Under the pieces are notes generated by a model. That model made no database searches. It was not told the DNA's origin and was given only the letters and a program-made list of their open reading frames with translations. A stretch of DNA of 64,000 nucleotides, from positions 1,302,001 through 1,366,000 of the forward strand of contig NZ_JAGTWO010000004.1 of the NCBI RefSeq assembly GCF_018842675.1. Direction: 5' to 3'. Of this stretch, positions 43,004 to 51,356 are shown piece by piece; position 1 is the first letter of the stretch; each line of letters starts with the position of its first letter. The translations under genes were made by a program, and so were the position numbers. This stretch comes from Candidatus Pantoea bituminis. GTDB lineage: Bacteria > Pseudomonadota > Gammaproteobacteria > Enterobacterales > Enterobacteriaceae.

Positions 43004-44431
43004 TTAAGAAACCAGTTCTTGCGCATATAAATAGAGCGCTTTCAATTGCCCCATTTTTTCCTGATCCGCCTCATGCAAACTCGCCAGCGACTCCAGCTCC
43101 AGTAAAAACGCCTGCACTTTCTCAGGATTCAGCACTTCACGACGATGCTGTAACCAGCGCTGTTGCTCGGCATCATCCAGCGTGCCGGGAAAGTTGCGGG
43201 CACGATAGCGGAACAGTAATTTCAATACGCGCGCGCTTTCAAAGGTCAGATCCATTGCCGGCAAGTTCTGCGGTGTAGTCTGGCGAATAATATTCATACC
43301 CGCTCGATCCGCGTCGCTAAAGAAACCGTCATAGAGCTGCGCGTCGACATCCTCTGAGGGCGTAAACGGCTCCGCTTCGGCAAACAAAGTGACTGCTTTC
43401 TCTCGCACATCAGGTTGCTGGCGCAGCAGCGCAAGATTAGCCAGACAGCGATCGCGATCAATCCCCAAACGGTCTGCATCTTCAGGACGCAAGGTATTCG
43501 CCGGGGCCAGCACCGGGCATTTATTAATATGCACCAGCTTAATGGGCACCGAGGCTAACTCACCCAAGTCGCTTTTACGCATATACAAACGCTCGCGTAG
43601 CGTGTCGGCATCCAACTCAAGCAGCGGCGTCATGTCACCCGCCAGATCAACCACGATCAGGGCATTACGATTATCGGGATGCCAGGCGAGCGGCACAATC
43701 CAGCTGGTATTGCCGCGTGCAGCACCGAACATGCCGGAAACGTGCACCAGTGGTTTCATTTGCGGGATGTCAATTAATGTCATGAGTTTGTTTTTGTTGC
43801 GATGCGTAAACAAAAATTCAAACAGTTTGGGCTGCTTCTCTTTTACCAGCTTCGCCATCGCCAGCGTGGCGTAGACGTCAGACATCGCATCGTGGGCATT
43901 TTCATGCGCGACGTCGTTGGCCTTCGTCAGGTGTTCCAGGCGGAAACTGGGAAAGCCATCTTCATTTTCTGGCCAATTGATGCCGTCAGGGCGCAGCGCA
44001 TAGCAGGCGCGCATGACATCAAGCAGATCCCAGCGCGAATTGCCGTTTTGCCAACTCCAGCCGTAGGGATCAAAGAAATTGCGGTAAAAAATATTGCGCG
44101 TCACTTCGTCGTCAAAGCGCACGTTGTTATAGCCCACCACACAGGTTTGCGGCTCGGTAAACAGCGTATGAATACGTTCGGCAAACTCAACTTCGCTTAC
44201 ACCACGCGCCATGGCGATTTGCGGTGTGATACCGGTGATCATGACCGCTTCCGGCTGAGGCAGATAATCATCCGGCGGGCGGCAATAGAATACCTGCGGT
44301 TCGCCAATCGGGTTGAATTCACTGTCGGTGCGCAAGCCAGCGAACTGGGCCGGGCGATCCAGCGAAGGACTGGTGCCAAAGGTCTCATAATCGTGAAAGA
44401 GGAATGTGTGCTGTATTGGCTTGTCTTGCAC
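43004..44431 (-). CDS. sbcB: Exodeoxyribonuclease I
   Basis: ExoI degrades single-stranded DNA 3' to 5' and acts in mismatch repair and recombination. The 475-residue protein has the DnaQ-type site FLFHDYETFG, then VGYNNVRFDDEV and HDAMSDVYATLAMAK, and the C-terminal ExoI domains. It is the left chromosomal neighbour of the prophage. Confidence 0.97.
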   Translation of the reverse strand: MQDKPIQHTFLFHDYETFGTSPSLDRPAQFAGLRTDSEFNPIGEPQVFYCRPPDDYLPQPEAVMITGITPQIAMARGVSEVEFAERIHTLFTEPQTCVVGYNNVRFDDEVTRNIFYRNFFDPYGWSWQNGNSRWDLLDVMRACYALRPDGINWPENEDGFPSFRLEHLTKANDVAHENAHDAMSDVYATLAMAKLVKEKQPKLFEFLFTHRNKNKLMTLIDIPQMKPLVHVSGMFGAARGNTSWIVPLAWHPDNRNALIVVDLAGDMTPLLELDADTLRERLYMRKSDLGELASVPIKLVHINKCPVLAPANTLRPEDADRLGIDRDRCLANLALLRQQPDVREKAVTLFAEAEPFTPSEDVDAQLYDGFFSDADRAGMNIIRQTTPQNLPAMDLTFESARVLKLLFRYRARNFPGTLDDAEQQRWLQHRREVLNPEKVQAFLLELESLASLHEADQEKMGQLKALYLYAQELVS

Positions 44432-44559
44432 TGGATGCCTTTGCTCAATATTGATGACTTAAATACATGAAAAATATGCTTTAAATCAGTTGAAAAGGTG
44501 CTTTGTGCTACTGTTTGTCCATTTCTGATTATTGATGTTTATGTTCGTCCATGACACAT

Positions 44560-44602
44560 TGAGTACAGGATGAGTACATAAACCGAAAATCAGTGAGTAC
44601 AA
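44560..44602. promoter_or_regulatory. Three GAGTACA repeats between sbcB and the integrase gene
   Basis: GAGTACA occurs at 44561, 44572 and 44595 in the same direction. Such repeats close to int resemble arm-type integrase binding sites, so the left attachment site probably lies in 44440-44610. The core cannot be fixed because the right end is outside the window. Confidence 0.45.
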
Positions 44603-44611
44603 AAAACTATA

Positions 44612-45792
44612 ATGGCTATCAGCGACACTAAACTTCGTTCTATCTATGGTAAACCATATGACGGCCCATCTGAAATAACTGATTCTGACGGCCTTGGAAT
44701 ACGCGTTACTCCACGAGGCATCATCAACTTTCAGTATAGGTATCGTTTCAATGGTAAGCAGCACCGGTTGGGGATAGGGAAGTATCCGGCAGTAACGTTG
44801 AAGGACGCAAGAATCAAAGTCGGTGACCTCAAAGAAGTTTTAGATCGTGGGATTGACCCTCGCCATTCCGATGTTTTTCACCGCACAACCTCTAAACCAA
44901 CCGTTAAGGATTGCCTTACTTACTGGCAGGAAACTTACGTTGACGTAAACCTCCGTGAAAAGACAAAGGCTTTATACAATTCGACAATCATTAAGCACAT
45001 GACAGATGCTTTCTCAGGCATCCCCATCGAGGATATTCCTGTCCGGGCATGGGTTGAACGATTTACGGATGAAGAAAAGATTAACCCACGGCGTGCGCGA
45101 GAGTTGCTTGTTCAGATGAGGTCAGCAATAGGCTGGTGCATCAGAAGGCAGTTCATCAACGATTGTAGTCTGATGAAGATCAACCCAAAGGATGTAGGCT
45201 CCAAAGCTGCTGTTGGTGAAGTAACCCTTTCATATAACCAGCTGGCTAAGATATGGCTGGCTATAGAACGCAGCAGGGCATCAACGTCTAACAAGCTTCT
45301 GCATCAAATGCTGATGCTGTACGGCGCGCGTAACAGCGAGCTGAGGTTATCCGTTAAAAAGAATTTGATCGCGAAGAGGGGCTTTGGACGGTACCGGCAG
45401 AAAAAAGCAAAATGAAAAAGGTCATTCGTCGGCCTATCTTCAGCCAGATAGAACCCTTCCTGGATAAAGCCACGATGACTTATGGTGATGTTTTATTTCC
45501 CGGACCTGACCTGAAAACGTCTATGTCTATCTCTGGCGCAAATCGTTATCTGGGAAGAATTGAGAAGTCTGTTGGAATAGGTGAATTTACTGCACATGAT
45601 TTCCGCAGGACGTTAGCCACCAGATTGTCAGAAGAAGGAGTTGCCCCGCATGTTGTTGAGAAAATGCTGGGGCATGATTTAGGCGGTGTGCTGGCGGTAT
45701 ATAACAAGCATGACTGGATAGCTGAACAACGTGCTGCATATGAGCTATACGCAGAAAAGATATTCTGGCACGTCAAGAAACTCTCTGATTGA
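44612..45792 (+). pseudogene. int: Tyrosine integrase of the P4/DUF4102 type, one frameshift
   Basis: The N-terminal DUF4102 domain (LGIRVTPRGIINFQYRYRFNGKQHRLGIG) is followed by an SAM-like domain and the catalytic domain: Arg in YGARNSELRL, HDFRRTLATRL, and Tyr in VYNKHDW. The raw frame stops at 45415 because the run A45356-45360 seems one base short. With the extra A it reads VKKEFDREEGLWTVPAEKSKMKKVIRRPIF without a break. The gene inserts and excises the prophage at a site next to sbcB. Confidence 0.9.
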
Positions 45793-45964
45793 TCCCGCCG
45801 TTTAAAATCCAGTTATTCACTTCTTCTTCCAGGTACTGCTTAGGGTGGGTTCTTATCGGTTTAGGGAACCCAAACTTTTTTATGTAGTTATAGATAGTCA
45901 TTCTGGATGAAACCTTGAGTTTATCCATCGCTTCTTTTTCTGAAATCATTTCGGTGTTAGCCAT
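45773..45964 (-). CDS. AlpA-family excisionase/regulator
   Basis: The 63-residue protein MANTEMISEKEAMDKLKVSS has a winged-helix DNA-binding pattern (SRMTIYNYIKKFGFPKPIRT) of AlpA/MerR-type excisionases. It probably directs prophage excision with Int. The start follows the repeated phage motif TGTGTGGAGA. It overlaps the end of int tail to tail by 20 bases. Confidence 0.75.
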   Translation of the reverse strand: MANTEMISEKEAMDKLKVSSRMTIYNYIKKFGFPKPIRTHPKQYLEEEVNNWILNGGINQRVS

Positions 45965-46016
45965 AAATTCTCTCCACACATTCCTGCTGCATCAGGGTTG
46001 CTATAGCCGTGACATG

Positions 46017-46364
46017 TCACGGCGTATCGATAGTTAATTTCACTTTGTGCCAGCCGCTGGTGGTCCAGCATTTTGCATCGCCCTTACATGGGCAATCATT
46101 AACCGGCAAGCTTTCATGACATTTCTCACACTGGCTTTCAGCCAACGCTTCTAATTGCTTCTTCAGCTCGCCATGATATTTGCGAATCATCAGTGCTATC
46201 AGTTCTGAACGGTCATATGGATCACGACCCGGACGACGAGCGGCGCAATCATGGTCGAGCATTACCAGCTCCTGATCATCCAGTATCAGTTCAATCTTGT
46301 GATTACCGGCAGCGGCCTGACGTTTCCGCTGCTCGGCTTTGCGTTCTGCTGCGGACTTACCCAA
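46017..46364 (-). CDS. Phage early protein of unknown function (115 aa)
   Basis: The protein has a basic N-terminus (GKSAAERKAEQRKRQAA), a middle resembling a ribbon-helix-helix (HKIELILDDQELVML, RSELIALMIRKYH) and a Cys-rich end with CEKCHESLPVNDCPCKG. It may bind DNA. It overlaps its upstream neighbour by eight bases. Confidence 0.6.
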   Translation of the reverse strand: MGKSAAERKAEQRKRQAAAGNHKIELILDDQELVMLDHDCAARRPGRDPYDRSELIALMIRKYHGELKKQLEALAESQCEKCHESLPVNDCPCKGDAKCWTTSGWHKVKLTIDTP

Positions 46365-46626
46365 TGCCTTTCTCCTCCATCATAAGGAAAACAATCATTG
46401 CTGCCCGAAGCGGGTTAAGGTGTGACACGAATTTATTGCTCATCAAACCTTCAGCTGTAGGAAAGGCATCGGCCAAAGAATCTTTGAAGCAACAGACAGC
46501 AATCGAAGCCTGCTGGATAACAGGGCCAGCATCGGCCCATGAATTACAATAGTCAGCGGTCTTGCCCGTCACTTCTGATACCCAGAAGTTGATTTCAAAG
46601 TCGAGCATCTCGCTGTAGTTTTGCAT
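46357..46626 (-). CDS. DUF2591/NinX-like phage protein
   Basis: The protein MQNYSEMLDFEINFWVSEVT has the DUF2591 signature, including the end NPLRAAMIVFLMMEEKG. I start it at the second of two ATG codons after a GGAGG site. The family is frequent in lambdoid early regions; its role is not established. Confidence 0.7.
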   Translation of the reverse strand: MQNYSEMLDFEINFWVSEVTGKTADYCNSWADAGPVIQQASIAVCCFKDSLADAFPTAEGLMSNKFVSHLNPLRAAMIVFLMMEEKGIG

Positions 46627-47165
46627 CATTTCACCTCCGGCGCTGCTGCCAGCATGGCTGCCCAGCAAAGCCGCGTCTTATGCGCTGCCTGCCCACAACC
46701 GCTCATAGCCTGGTATGATTCCCATTCCTCCGGGGTGTTCCAGAACTCAGAAGGCTCGGATTCGAACCCATCAATGATCATGCGTTTAGTCGGCTCAATC
46801 GGCACCAGCTTCCAGCCATCCGGCACTAAATCCGCAAGGTTAACGGCTGGCACGGGGCGGGCATATAACAGATTTACGCCATCTGGGAGTCCAGTGAAAT
46901 CACTGTCGTCAACTGGCCCAGCATTTAGCCAGTGATTACCAGACACCTCCACTTGGAAAATTGCTTCCTGCTTATCCAGCTCGGCCAGCTTCGCCTCTGA
47001 TGCTTCTGCGCGCTGCTCCAGTTCCCGCACGTGCTCGGCAATATCGATGATATGTTCTGGTTCAATTTGGGTAATAAAATTAGCGTAAGCAGCGTCAGTG
47101 TTAACATCAACCTTCATCGATGTGCATTGTTTAGCCAAAGCTTCTAGTTCATTCAGCTTTTCCAT
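46626..47165 (-). CDS. Ea22-like early protein (179 aa)
   Basis: The protein starts MEKLNELEALAKQCTSMKVDV and has a coiled middle (VRELEQRAEASEAKLAELDKQ) and the Ea22-type C-terminus (LVPDGWKLVPIEPTKRMIIDGFES, RLCWAAMLAAAPEV). Such proteins are variable and their function is unknown. It starts at the last base of the gene upstream. Confidence 0.65.
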   Translation of the reverse strand: MEKLNELEALAKQCTSMKVDVNTDAAYANFITQIEPEHIIDIAEHVRELEQRAEASEAKLAELDKQEAIFQVEVSGNHWLNAGPVDDSDFTGLPDGVNLLYARPVPAVNLADLVPDGWKLVPIEPTKRMIIDGFESEPSEFWNTPEEWESYQAMSGCGQAAHKTRLCWAAMLAAAPEVK

Positions 47166-47368
47166 TAGCGATTCCTTAGCGAAAGCCGGTCAGTTTTGCT
47201 GAGCTTCATAAGAACTTTGCGTTCAGTAACATCAAGGCTGCGAATGTCGGAGCAATCAAGATTGGCTTCGCGGATTACATCAGCTGCGATAACCGGCTGA
47301 TCGTGTAGTTCGCAGATGAGGTATGCCGCATAGAAAACGCCTCTTTCAAATTCATTCAGTTTTTCCAT
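47165..47368 (-). CDS. Small phage early protein (67 aa)
   Basis: The frame MEKLNEFERGVFYAAYLICE has the same first six residues as the next gene, probably a shared start region. It is mostly helical with no known motif. Packed spacing supports a real gene. Confidence 0.55.
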   Translation of the reverse strand: MEKLNEFERGVFYAAYLICELHDQPVIAADVIREANLDCSDIRSLDVTERKVLMKLSKTDRLSLRNR

Positions 47369-47373
47369 TCTCC

Positions 47374-47676
47374 TTAACCCTCAATCTGGAGACCGGCGCG
47401 GAGTTTGGTGGCGTTGATTGCATCGCGAACTACCTGCCTGTAGTAGTGGTGAAAAGCCATGGTCAGACCCAACTTAGTTGCAGCCTGATTCTTTTCGCTG
47501 AGCAGACCTAACCGCATACAGATGGATGTTGCTGTCCAACCCGCGTGATACCCAGCAGCACGCTTCATCACCGTTTCTGCCAGGATGGTGCGGAAGTCAT
47601 CGCGCCCAAAATTGGTGTTCTCAAACGCCTTTGCAATGACATCATCGGTCAGGTGCTTATCGCAAACGATAGCCAT
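47374..47676 (-). CDS. Phage early protein of unknown function (100 aa)
   Basis: The protein MAIVCDKHLTDDVIAKAFEN looks helical, with YHAGWTATSICMRLGLLSEKN. It overlaps the upstream stop as ATGA. I do not recognise more than a general prophage type. Confidence 0.6.
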   Translation of the reverse strand: MAIVCDKHLTDDVIAKAFENTNFGRDDFRTILAETVMKRAAGYHAGWTATSICMRLGLLSEKNQAATKLGLTMAFHHYYRQVVRDAINATKLRAGLQIEG

Positions 47677-48482
47677 CACTCACCATCCTTACCGGCGCGG
47701 AGTTGGTTGGCGAAATCCTCAACGCGCTCTTTGATTTCATCATGAACAATACCTGCCGCCTCTGATGCATCCTGATATGCGCCAATTTCCTCCAACACAT
47801 GGCCAACATCACTCAGTGAATCATTCCAAAGCGACTGGACTGCCTCAGCCCGCACAGAGTTGAGATAGGAGTCAGTAGCTGGGGTTTCTGGCATATCCTT
47901 AATAAACTTGCGCACCGCCTGGTATTCATTATTGCGATAGCTACCAAATGCATAGATAAAAGGCTTGTTGAGGTTATGTGAGTTTCTTCTGATGTAGTCT
48001 TTGCATCCCTTTTCGGTAAAGCATCCTGTAACGAACACGTCAATTTCCTTCATCGCATAACGGTCCCAGCCCTCTCTTACTTCATACTTCCCTTGATAAA
48101 TAGCCTCCAGCCTACGGTGTTGTGTTTCAGTGGCCTCAACATAATCACCGCTCTGATTTTCTACCCAGCAAATGCGGTCATAATCATGGTCTTCCGAGCC
48201 AACTATTTCCCGCTTTGTCATCACCGCAAAGAATGGTTGATCTGTAATGCGGTTGTCTTGGGTGCGGATAAGCTCGCCAATCTCAACCACCTGTGCGCGC
48301 TCTGACTTCAGCGCCACATTCTCAGCCGCCAGCGCATCACCACGGGCGATCGCACAGTCCAAACGAGTAGATAAATCGCTTACCAGTTTTGCCATATTTA
48401 ATAGAGGGCTTGCTGAACCAAGTGCTTTTGCAAGTTCGTGTCCTGCGGCCACCAGTTCTTTATTAGTAGTTTCGTTTTTCAT
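47676..48482 (-). CDS. Large Ead/Ea22-like early protein (268 aa)
   Basis: An N-terminal helical part (LVAAGHELAKALGSASPLL, CAIARGDALAAENVALKSE) resembles Ea22 proteins, while the middle (YEVREGWDRYAMKEIDVFVTGCFTEKGCKDYI) looks like a separate mobile domain. Such mosaics are common in this position. The function is unknown. Confidence 0.6.
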   Translation of the reverse strand: MKNETTNKELVAAGHELAKALGSASPLLNMAKLVSDLSTRLDCAIARGDALAAENVALKSERAQVVEIGELIRTQDNRITDQPFFAVMTKREIVGSEDHDYDRICWVENQSGDYVEATETQHRRLEAIYQGKYEVREGWDRYAMKEIDVFVTGCFTEKGCKDYIRRNSHNLNKPFIYAFGSYRNNEYQAVRKFIKDMPETPATDSYLNSVRAEAVQSLWNDSLSDVGHVLEEIGAYQDASEAAGIVHDEIKERVEDFANQLRAGKDGE

Positions 48483-48493
48483 GCTGGTGGCCT

Positions 48494-48658
48494 TCAGTGA
48501 ACAGTGATGTTGATGGTTTTATTAAGGCGCTCTGCTTCGTTCTGCGCCTTGATAGGGTTACTGATTACCGAGCCATCAGGCATGATCCAGCCGCTGAGGA
48601 TGTGGCTATAGGGCAGGGTGATGATTCCTACCGTTATGTTGTCGTTCGGCTTTTGCAT
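48494..48658 (-). CDS. Small phage early protein (54 aa)
   Basis: The protein MQKPNDNITVGIITLPYSHI starts eight bases after the GGAG of a TGTGTGGAGA motif, which decides the start over an in-frame ATG ten codons upstream. It contains SGWIMPDGSVISNPIKAQ. The function is unknown. Confidence 0.55.
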   Translation of the reverse strand: MQKPNDNITVGIITLPYSHILSGWIMPDGSVISNPIKAQNEAERLNKTINITVH

Positions 48659-48769
48659 AAATTCTCCACACACGATTTTTATTTGCATGAATCCCTTGCC
48701 ATTGACGGCAATAAAAACTTATTGGATTCGTTTAAGTTGGCTGGTGGGCTACTGCAATAACCCACAGCC

Positions 48770-49026
48770 TGATTACTCCACACATGAAAGGTTGCTGCGG
48801 TGCCGGGTGCCTCCCGGTGCTCTGGTCAGACTGACAAACTCCAGAGCGGAAACTCTTAGACTTTTAGCATGCGCTGTTTGACAGTCTTCCGCGTGCGCTA
48901 GCCGCATTCACCACAACGAGAAGGACACTTACTCCACGTCTCTAAAGCGTTCGAAAACACCCGCTTTGCAAATGTCCTTATCGTTGTGAAAAAGGGCGGT
49001 TAAACCAAACTCCCGGAGTAACCGCC
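48770..49026 (-). ncRNA. Structured RNA leader in the left early operon (C4-like candidate) with terminator
   Basis: No gene fits this 390-base gap, but strong structures do. CACAACGA-G-AAGGACA (48912-48927) pairs with TGTCCTT-A-TCGTTGTG (48973-48988) and encloses a second hairpin AAAGCG/CGCTTT. Two more hairpins are CCGGG/CCCGG (48803-48817) and GCTCTGG/CCAGAGC (48819-48847). Upstream, GGCGGTTA/TAACCGCC (48995-49026) with a T run on the minus strand looks like a terminator. The place and layered stems recall the C4 antisense RNA of P1/P22-type immunity regions, which blocks antirepressor synthesis. Identity is inferred only. Confidence 0.5.
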
Positions 49027-49046
49027 AACACAGCAATCTCTCTACC

Positions 49047-49202
49047 CTAAAACACAGGTCCGTAAGCCAGACCTTCACCGCTGCACTGCATACTCACAAC
49101 ACCGATATCACCATCACAAACCAACTCGGCATCTGGGAAGAGATAAAGGAACGTGAGCAAATCCCAGAAGTTCGTGTTGGACATGTTTTTAATTATTTTC
49201 AT
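49047..49202 (-). CDS. Small first gene of the left early operon (51 aa)
   Basis: The frame MKIIKNMSNTNFWDLLTFLY ends GEGLAYGPVF then TAG and follows a TTGAGG site. It is the first frame after the left promoter, upstream of the structured RNA. Its composition looks genuine. I know no function. Confidence 0.55.
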   Translation of the reverse strand: MKIIKNMSNTNFWDLLTFLYLFPDAELVCDGDIGVVSMQCSGEGLAYGPVF

Positions 49203-49272
49203 TGCGCCTCAAATGTATTTGAGTAACCCCGCTTAAGAGGCGATGAAAACCGACAACCTCTTTGTTGGGTTT

Positions 49273-49325
49273 AATGTAGGATAACCAACAATGGGGTGTC
49301 AAGTGACTTTGTAGGAAACCCTACA
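49273..49325 (-). promoter_or_regulatory. Left early promoter with two repressor operators
   Basis: On the minus strand TTGACA (49297-49302) and TACATT (49273-49278) are 18 bases apart. Operators TGTAGGATAACCAACA (49275-49290) and TGTAGGAAACCCTACA (49310-49325) overlap or flank them. Both fit TGTAGG-4 nt-CCTACA, shared with the right operators. Confidence 0.78.
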
Positions 49326-49376
49326 TAAAGGGCGAAAAAAACCGGACATGATATCCGGCTTGATTGGAAAGGGAGA

Positions 49377-50030
49377 TTAAAACTCCATTATTACTTGTTT
49401 AACAACCCCAACGATGCGGCAGTTTCCATCACACGCAATCGATTTGTAATTGGGATTGAGGGGCACAAGGTATCTGTTCGGCCAATCTTCCACAAACTTT
49501 TTCAAAGTTGCCTCTGATCCGCCATCGATATGAGCGACAACTATTTTGTTATTTATTGAAGCGATGTCATGGATTACCGGATCAACAATTACGATTGAAT
49601 CTTCCGGTATGGTCGGATTCCCATGAGGATTAGTCATTGAGTCCCCGCGAACGCGAAGGGCAAAAGCCTTATCCGATACAGAAGCAGTGGTATATAGCCA
49701 TGTTATGGCTTCATCACGTGTTAGCCCCGGATCGGTAGCTGTCCAAGTTCCAGCCTGTACCCATGAAATAAGAGGTACTTCTTTAACACTCACTAAAACG
49801 GGTTGGATGACAGGGCTTGCTACTGAATCTCCTTTCCCACTAACCAACCAGTTTGGGTCACATTTAAGTGCATCCGCTAATGCCTGAAGGTTAGCCCCGT
49901 TAGGCTGGTAATCATCCTTCTCCCAGCCAGTGACAGTCACGCGATTTACACCGGCCTTTTCTGCCAGTGCTTGTTGCGTGAGATTTAATTCTTTCCGCTT
50001 TTGGCGGATGCGTTCACCCATATTCATCAT
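49377..50030 (-). CDS. cI: CI-type prophage repressor with LexA/S24 peptidase domain
   Basis: The protein has an N-terminal HTH (LTQQALAEKAGVNRVTVTGWEKD) and a C-terminal S24 domain with the self-cleavage Ala-Gly in SWVQAGTW, Ser in RGDSM and Lys near EATLKKF. It keeps the lytic genes off and is inactivated by RecA after DNA damage. Start ATG codons at 50030 and 50027 lie inside or beside an operator, pointing to autoregulation. Confidence 0.93.
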   Translation of the reverse strand: MMNMGERIRQKRKELNLTQQALAEKAGVNRVTVTGWEKDDYQPNGANLQALADALKCDPNWLVSGKGDSVASPVIQPVLVSVKEVPLISWVQAGTWTATDPGLTRDEAITWLYTTASVSDKAFALRVRGDSMTNPHGNPTIPEDSIVIVDPVIHDIASINNKIVVAHIDGGSEATLKKFVEDWPNRYLVPLNPNYKSIACDGNCRIVGVVKQVIMEF

Positions 50031-50094
50031 GTAGGCAATCCTACCAAAATCGTAGGTAAGAATCTTGACATTCATATGTTTGATATCCTACATT
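50030..50094 (+). promoter_or_regulatory. Right early promoter and operators between cI and cro
   Basis: TTGACA (50065-50070) and TACATT (50089-50094), 18 bases apart, form the rightward promoter. Operators are TGTAGGCAATCCTACC (50030-50045) and TGTTTGATATCCTACA (50077-50092). A weaker middle site may lie at 50053-50068. The layout mirrors the left promoter exactly. Confidence 0.78.
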
Positions 50095-50129
50095 GTGCAT
50101 CACGCCAACCCATTAAAGGAATTGCTCTC

Positions 50130-50327
50130 ATGAGGAAGCAGGACGTAATTAAATTCTTTGGAGGGGTATGTAAAACCGCAGCATTTTTAGGAATTAAACA
50201 TCCGTCAGTTTCTGAGTGGCCGGAAGTAATTCCAGAGGGTCGTGCATACCAGATCGAAAAACTCACCAAAGGAAAACTTCGCTTTGATGCGTCGTTGTAC
50301 CAGAAAGATACAGGCTCACGGGCCTAA
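50130..50327 (+). CDS. cro: Cro-like repressor (65 aa)
   Basis: The protein MRKQDVIKFFGGVCKTAAFLGIKHPSVSEW is a YdaS/Cro-type HTH divergent from cI. It is expected to shut down cI and early transcription in lytic growth. The start follows the right promoter by about 35 bases. Confidence 0.88.
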   Translation: MRKQDVIKFFGGVCKTAAFLGIKHPSVSEWPEVIPEGRAYQIEKLTKGKLRFDASLYQKDTGSRA

Positions 50328-50351
50328 TAGTAACTACCAACGGAGATTCAA

Positions 50352-50888
50352 ATGGTAGACACAATTAACACAGCAATTCGACTGATGTGCAAAGCACATA
50401 AAGCTGGGCGTTTAGGTATGGCCGACGATTTAGGTATGACCATCGATCAGTTTCACAACCACATGTACCGCAAGTGTGGCAGTCGTTTCTTCACCCTGGA
50501 TGAACTTCAGAAAATGGAAGATTTATCCGGTACCGCATGCCTGGCAGAGTATTTCGCGACACGTCACGGAAAGCTTCTGGTGGATGTTTCTGCTGTTAAG
50601 GAGGTGGATAAGGTCGATTTGTACGACATCGAATTAAAAGCAAGCGCAGCAGCTGGTGAGTTAGCTATCGCCAAAATTGCCGCCGCCTCAGACGGTGTCA
50701 TTGACTGCCATGAGCGTAAAACTCTGTCCGCTTTATTCAATAAGAAAATGCGTCATCAAATACATGGGTTTCTTGGCTTCATGGCGCTGTATGGCGTAGG
50801 TGTTGCTGAACACTCAGTAGATATGTTCGTGACGAACGCCAGAAAGATTGATGCATCAGGCGTGCAGATCGAAGCGCAGGATATTTGA
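50352..50888 (+). CDS. CII/YmfL-type phage regulatory protein
   Basis: The 178-residue protein has an N-terminal DNA-binding part (MADDLGMTIDQFHNHMYRKCGSRFFTLDELQKME) of the CP76/CII family, and a C-terminal extension (DGVIDCHERKTLSALF). It probably activates lysogeny promoters. It follows cro by 24 bases. Confidence 0.82.
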   Translation: MVDTINTAIRLMCKAHKAGRLGMADDLGMTIDQFHNHMYRKCGSRFFTLDELQKMEDLSGTACLAEYFATRHGKLLVDVSAVKEVDKVDLYDIELKASAAAGELAIAKIAAASDGVIDCHERKTLSALFNKKMRHQIHGFLGFMALYGVGVAEHSVDMFVTNARKIDASGVQIEAQDI

Positions 50889-50918
50889 AATGAAAAGTGT
50901 TTTAAGCCCCAAAAAAGT

Positions 50919-50947
50919 GACGCCCAGGGATTGCAGCCCTGAGCGTC
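50919..50947 (+). terminator. Hairpin after the CII-like gene
   Basis: GACGC-C-CAGGG pairs with CCCTG-A-GCGTC. There is no long T run, so it may be a weak terminator (tR1-like), a pause site or an antitermination target. Confidence 0.45.
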
Positions 50948-50985
50948 GGTCGCGACTAAATCAACGTGTGTGGAGAATCAATCGC

Positions 50986-51174
50986 ATGTCCATTGTAAGC
51001 GAAATAAAACCAGTTGGGCAATTCCGTTGCCGTCTTATCTCTGGCGTCCCTGTCTATGAGCAAATCATACCCACGGCTGGTGGACCGAACAACTACCAGT
51101 CAGCGAGCCGAATGGTAGTAGAAGCCGCTTGGAAAGCTTTCTATAGCCGCCCGGCTGACTCAGGGGTGCTCTGA
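50986..51174 (+). CDS. Small phage protein (62 aa)
   Basis: The start MSIVSEIKPVGQFRCRLISG is set by the GTGTGTGGAGA motif (50966-50976) ten bases upstream. Earlier in-frame ATG codons would read through the hairpin at 50919. It overlaps the next gene by one base. The function is unknown. Confidence 0.6.
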   Translation: MSIVSEIKPVGQFRCRLISGVPVYEQIIPTAGGPNNYQSASRMVVEAAWKAFYSRPADSGVL

Positions 51175-51356
51175 TGGAAAACGAAATCATTAAACCATGG
51201 GTGGAGCGCTATACCGATCCTCGTGGCGTGATGGTTGAGACAGTTGGTGTTGATGTCGTTAACCACCGGGTCATCTATATGCGCCCGAACTATCCCCATC
51301 AGTGCATGCAGCCTCGTGCTTTGTTTAATCAGAAGTTCAGGAAGGTGGCGTCATGA
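51174..51356 (+). CDS. DUF4222-family phage protein
   Basis: The 60-residue protein has the family layout: VERYTDPRGVMVETVGVDVV, then VIYMRPNYPHQCMQPRALF. It is a common small early protein of unknown role. It overlaps the replication gene by four bases. Confidence 0.72.
   Translation: MENEIIKPWVERYTDPRGVMVETVGVDVVNHRVIYMRPNYPHQCMQPRALFNQKFRKVAS

Noticed and set aside
50890..50985. An earlier start for the small gene ending at 51174
   Set aside because: It would be translated through a hairpin, and the ribosome motif at 50966 points to 50986.
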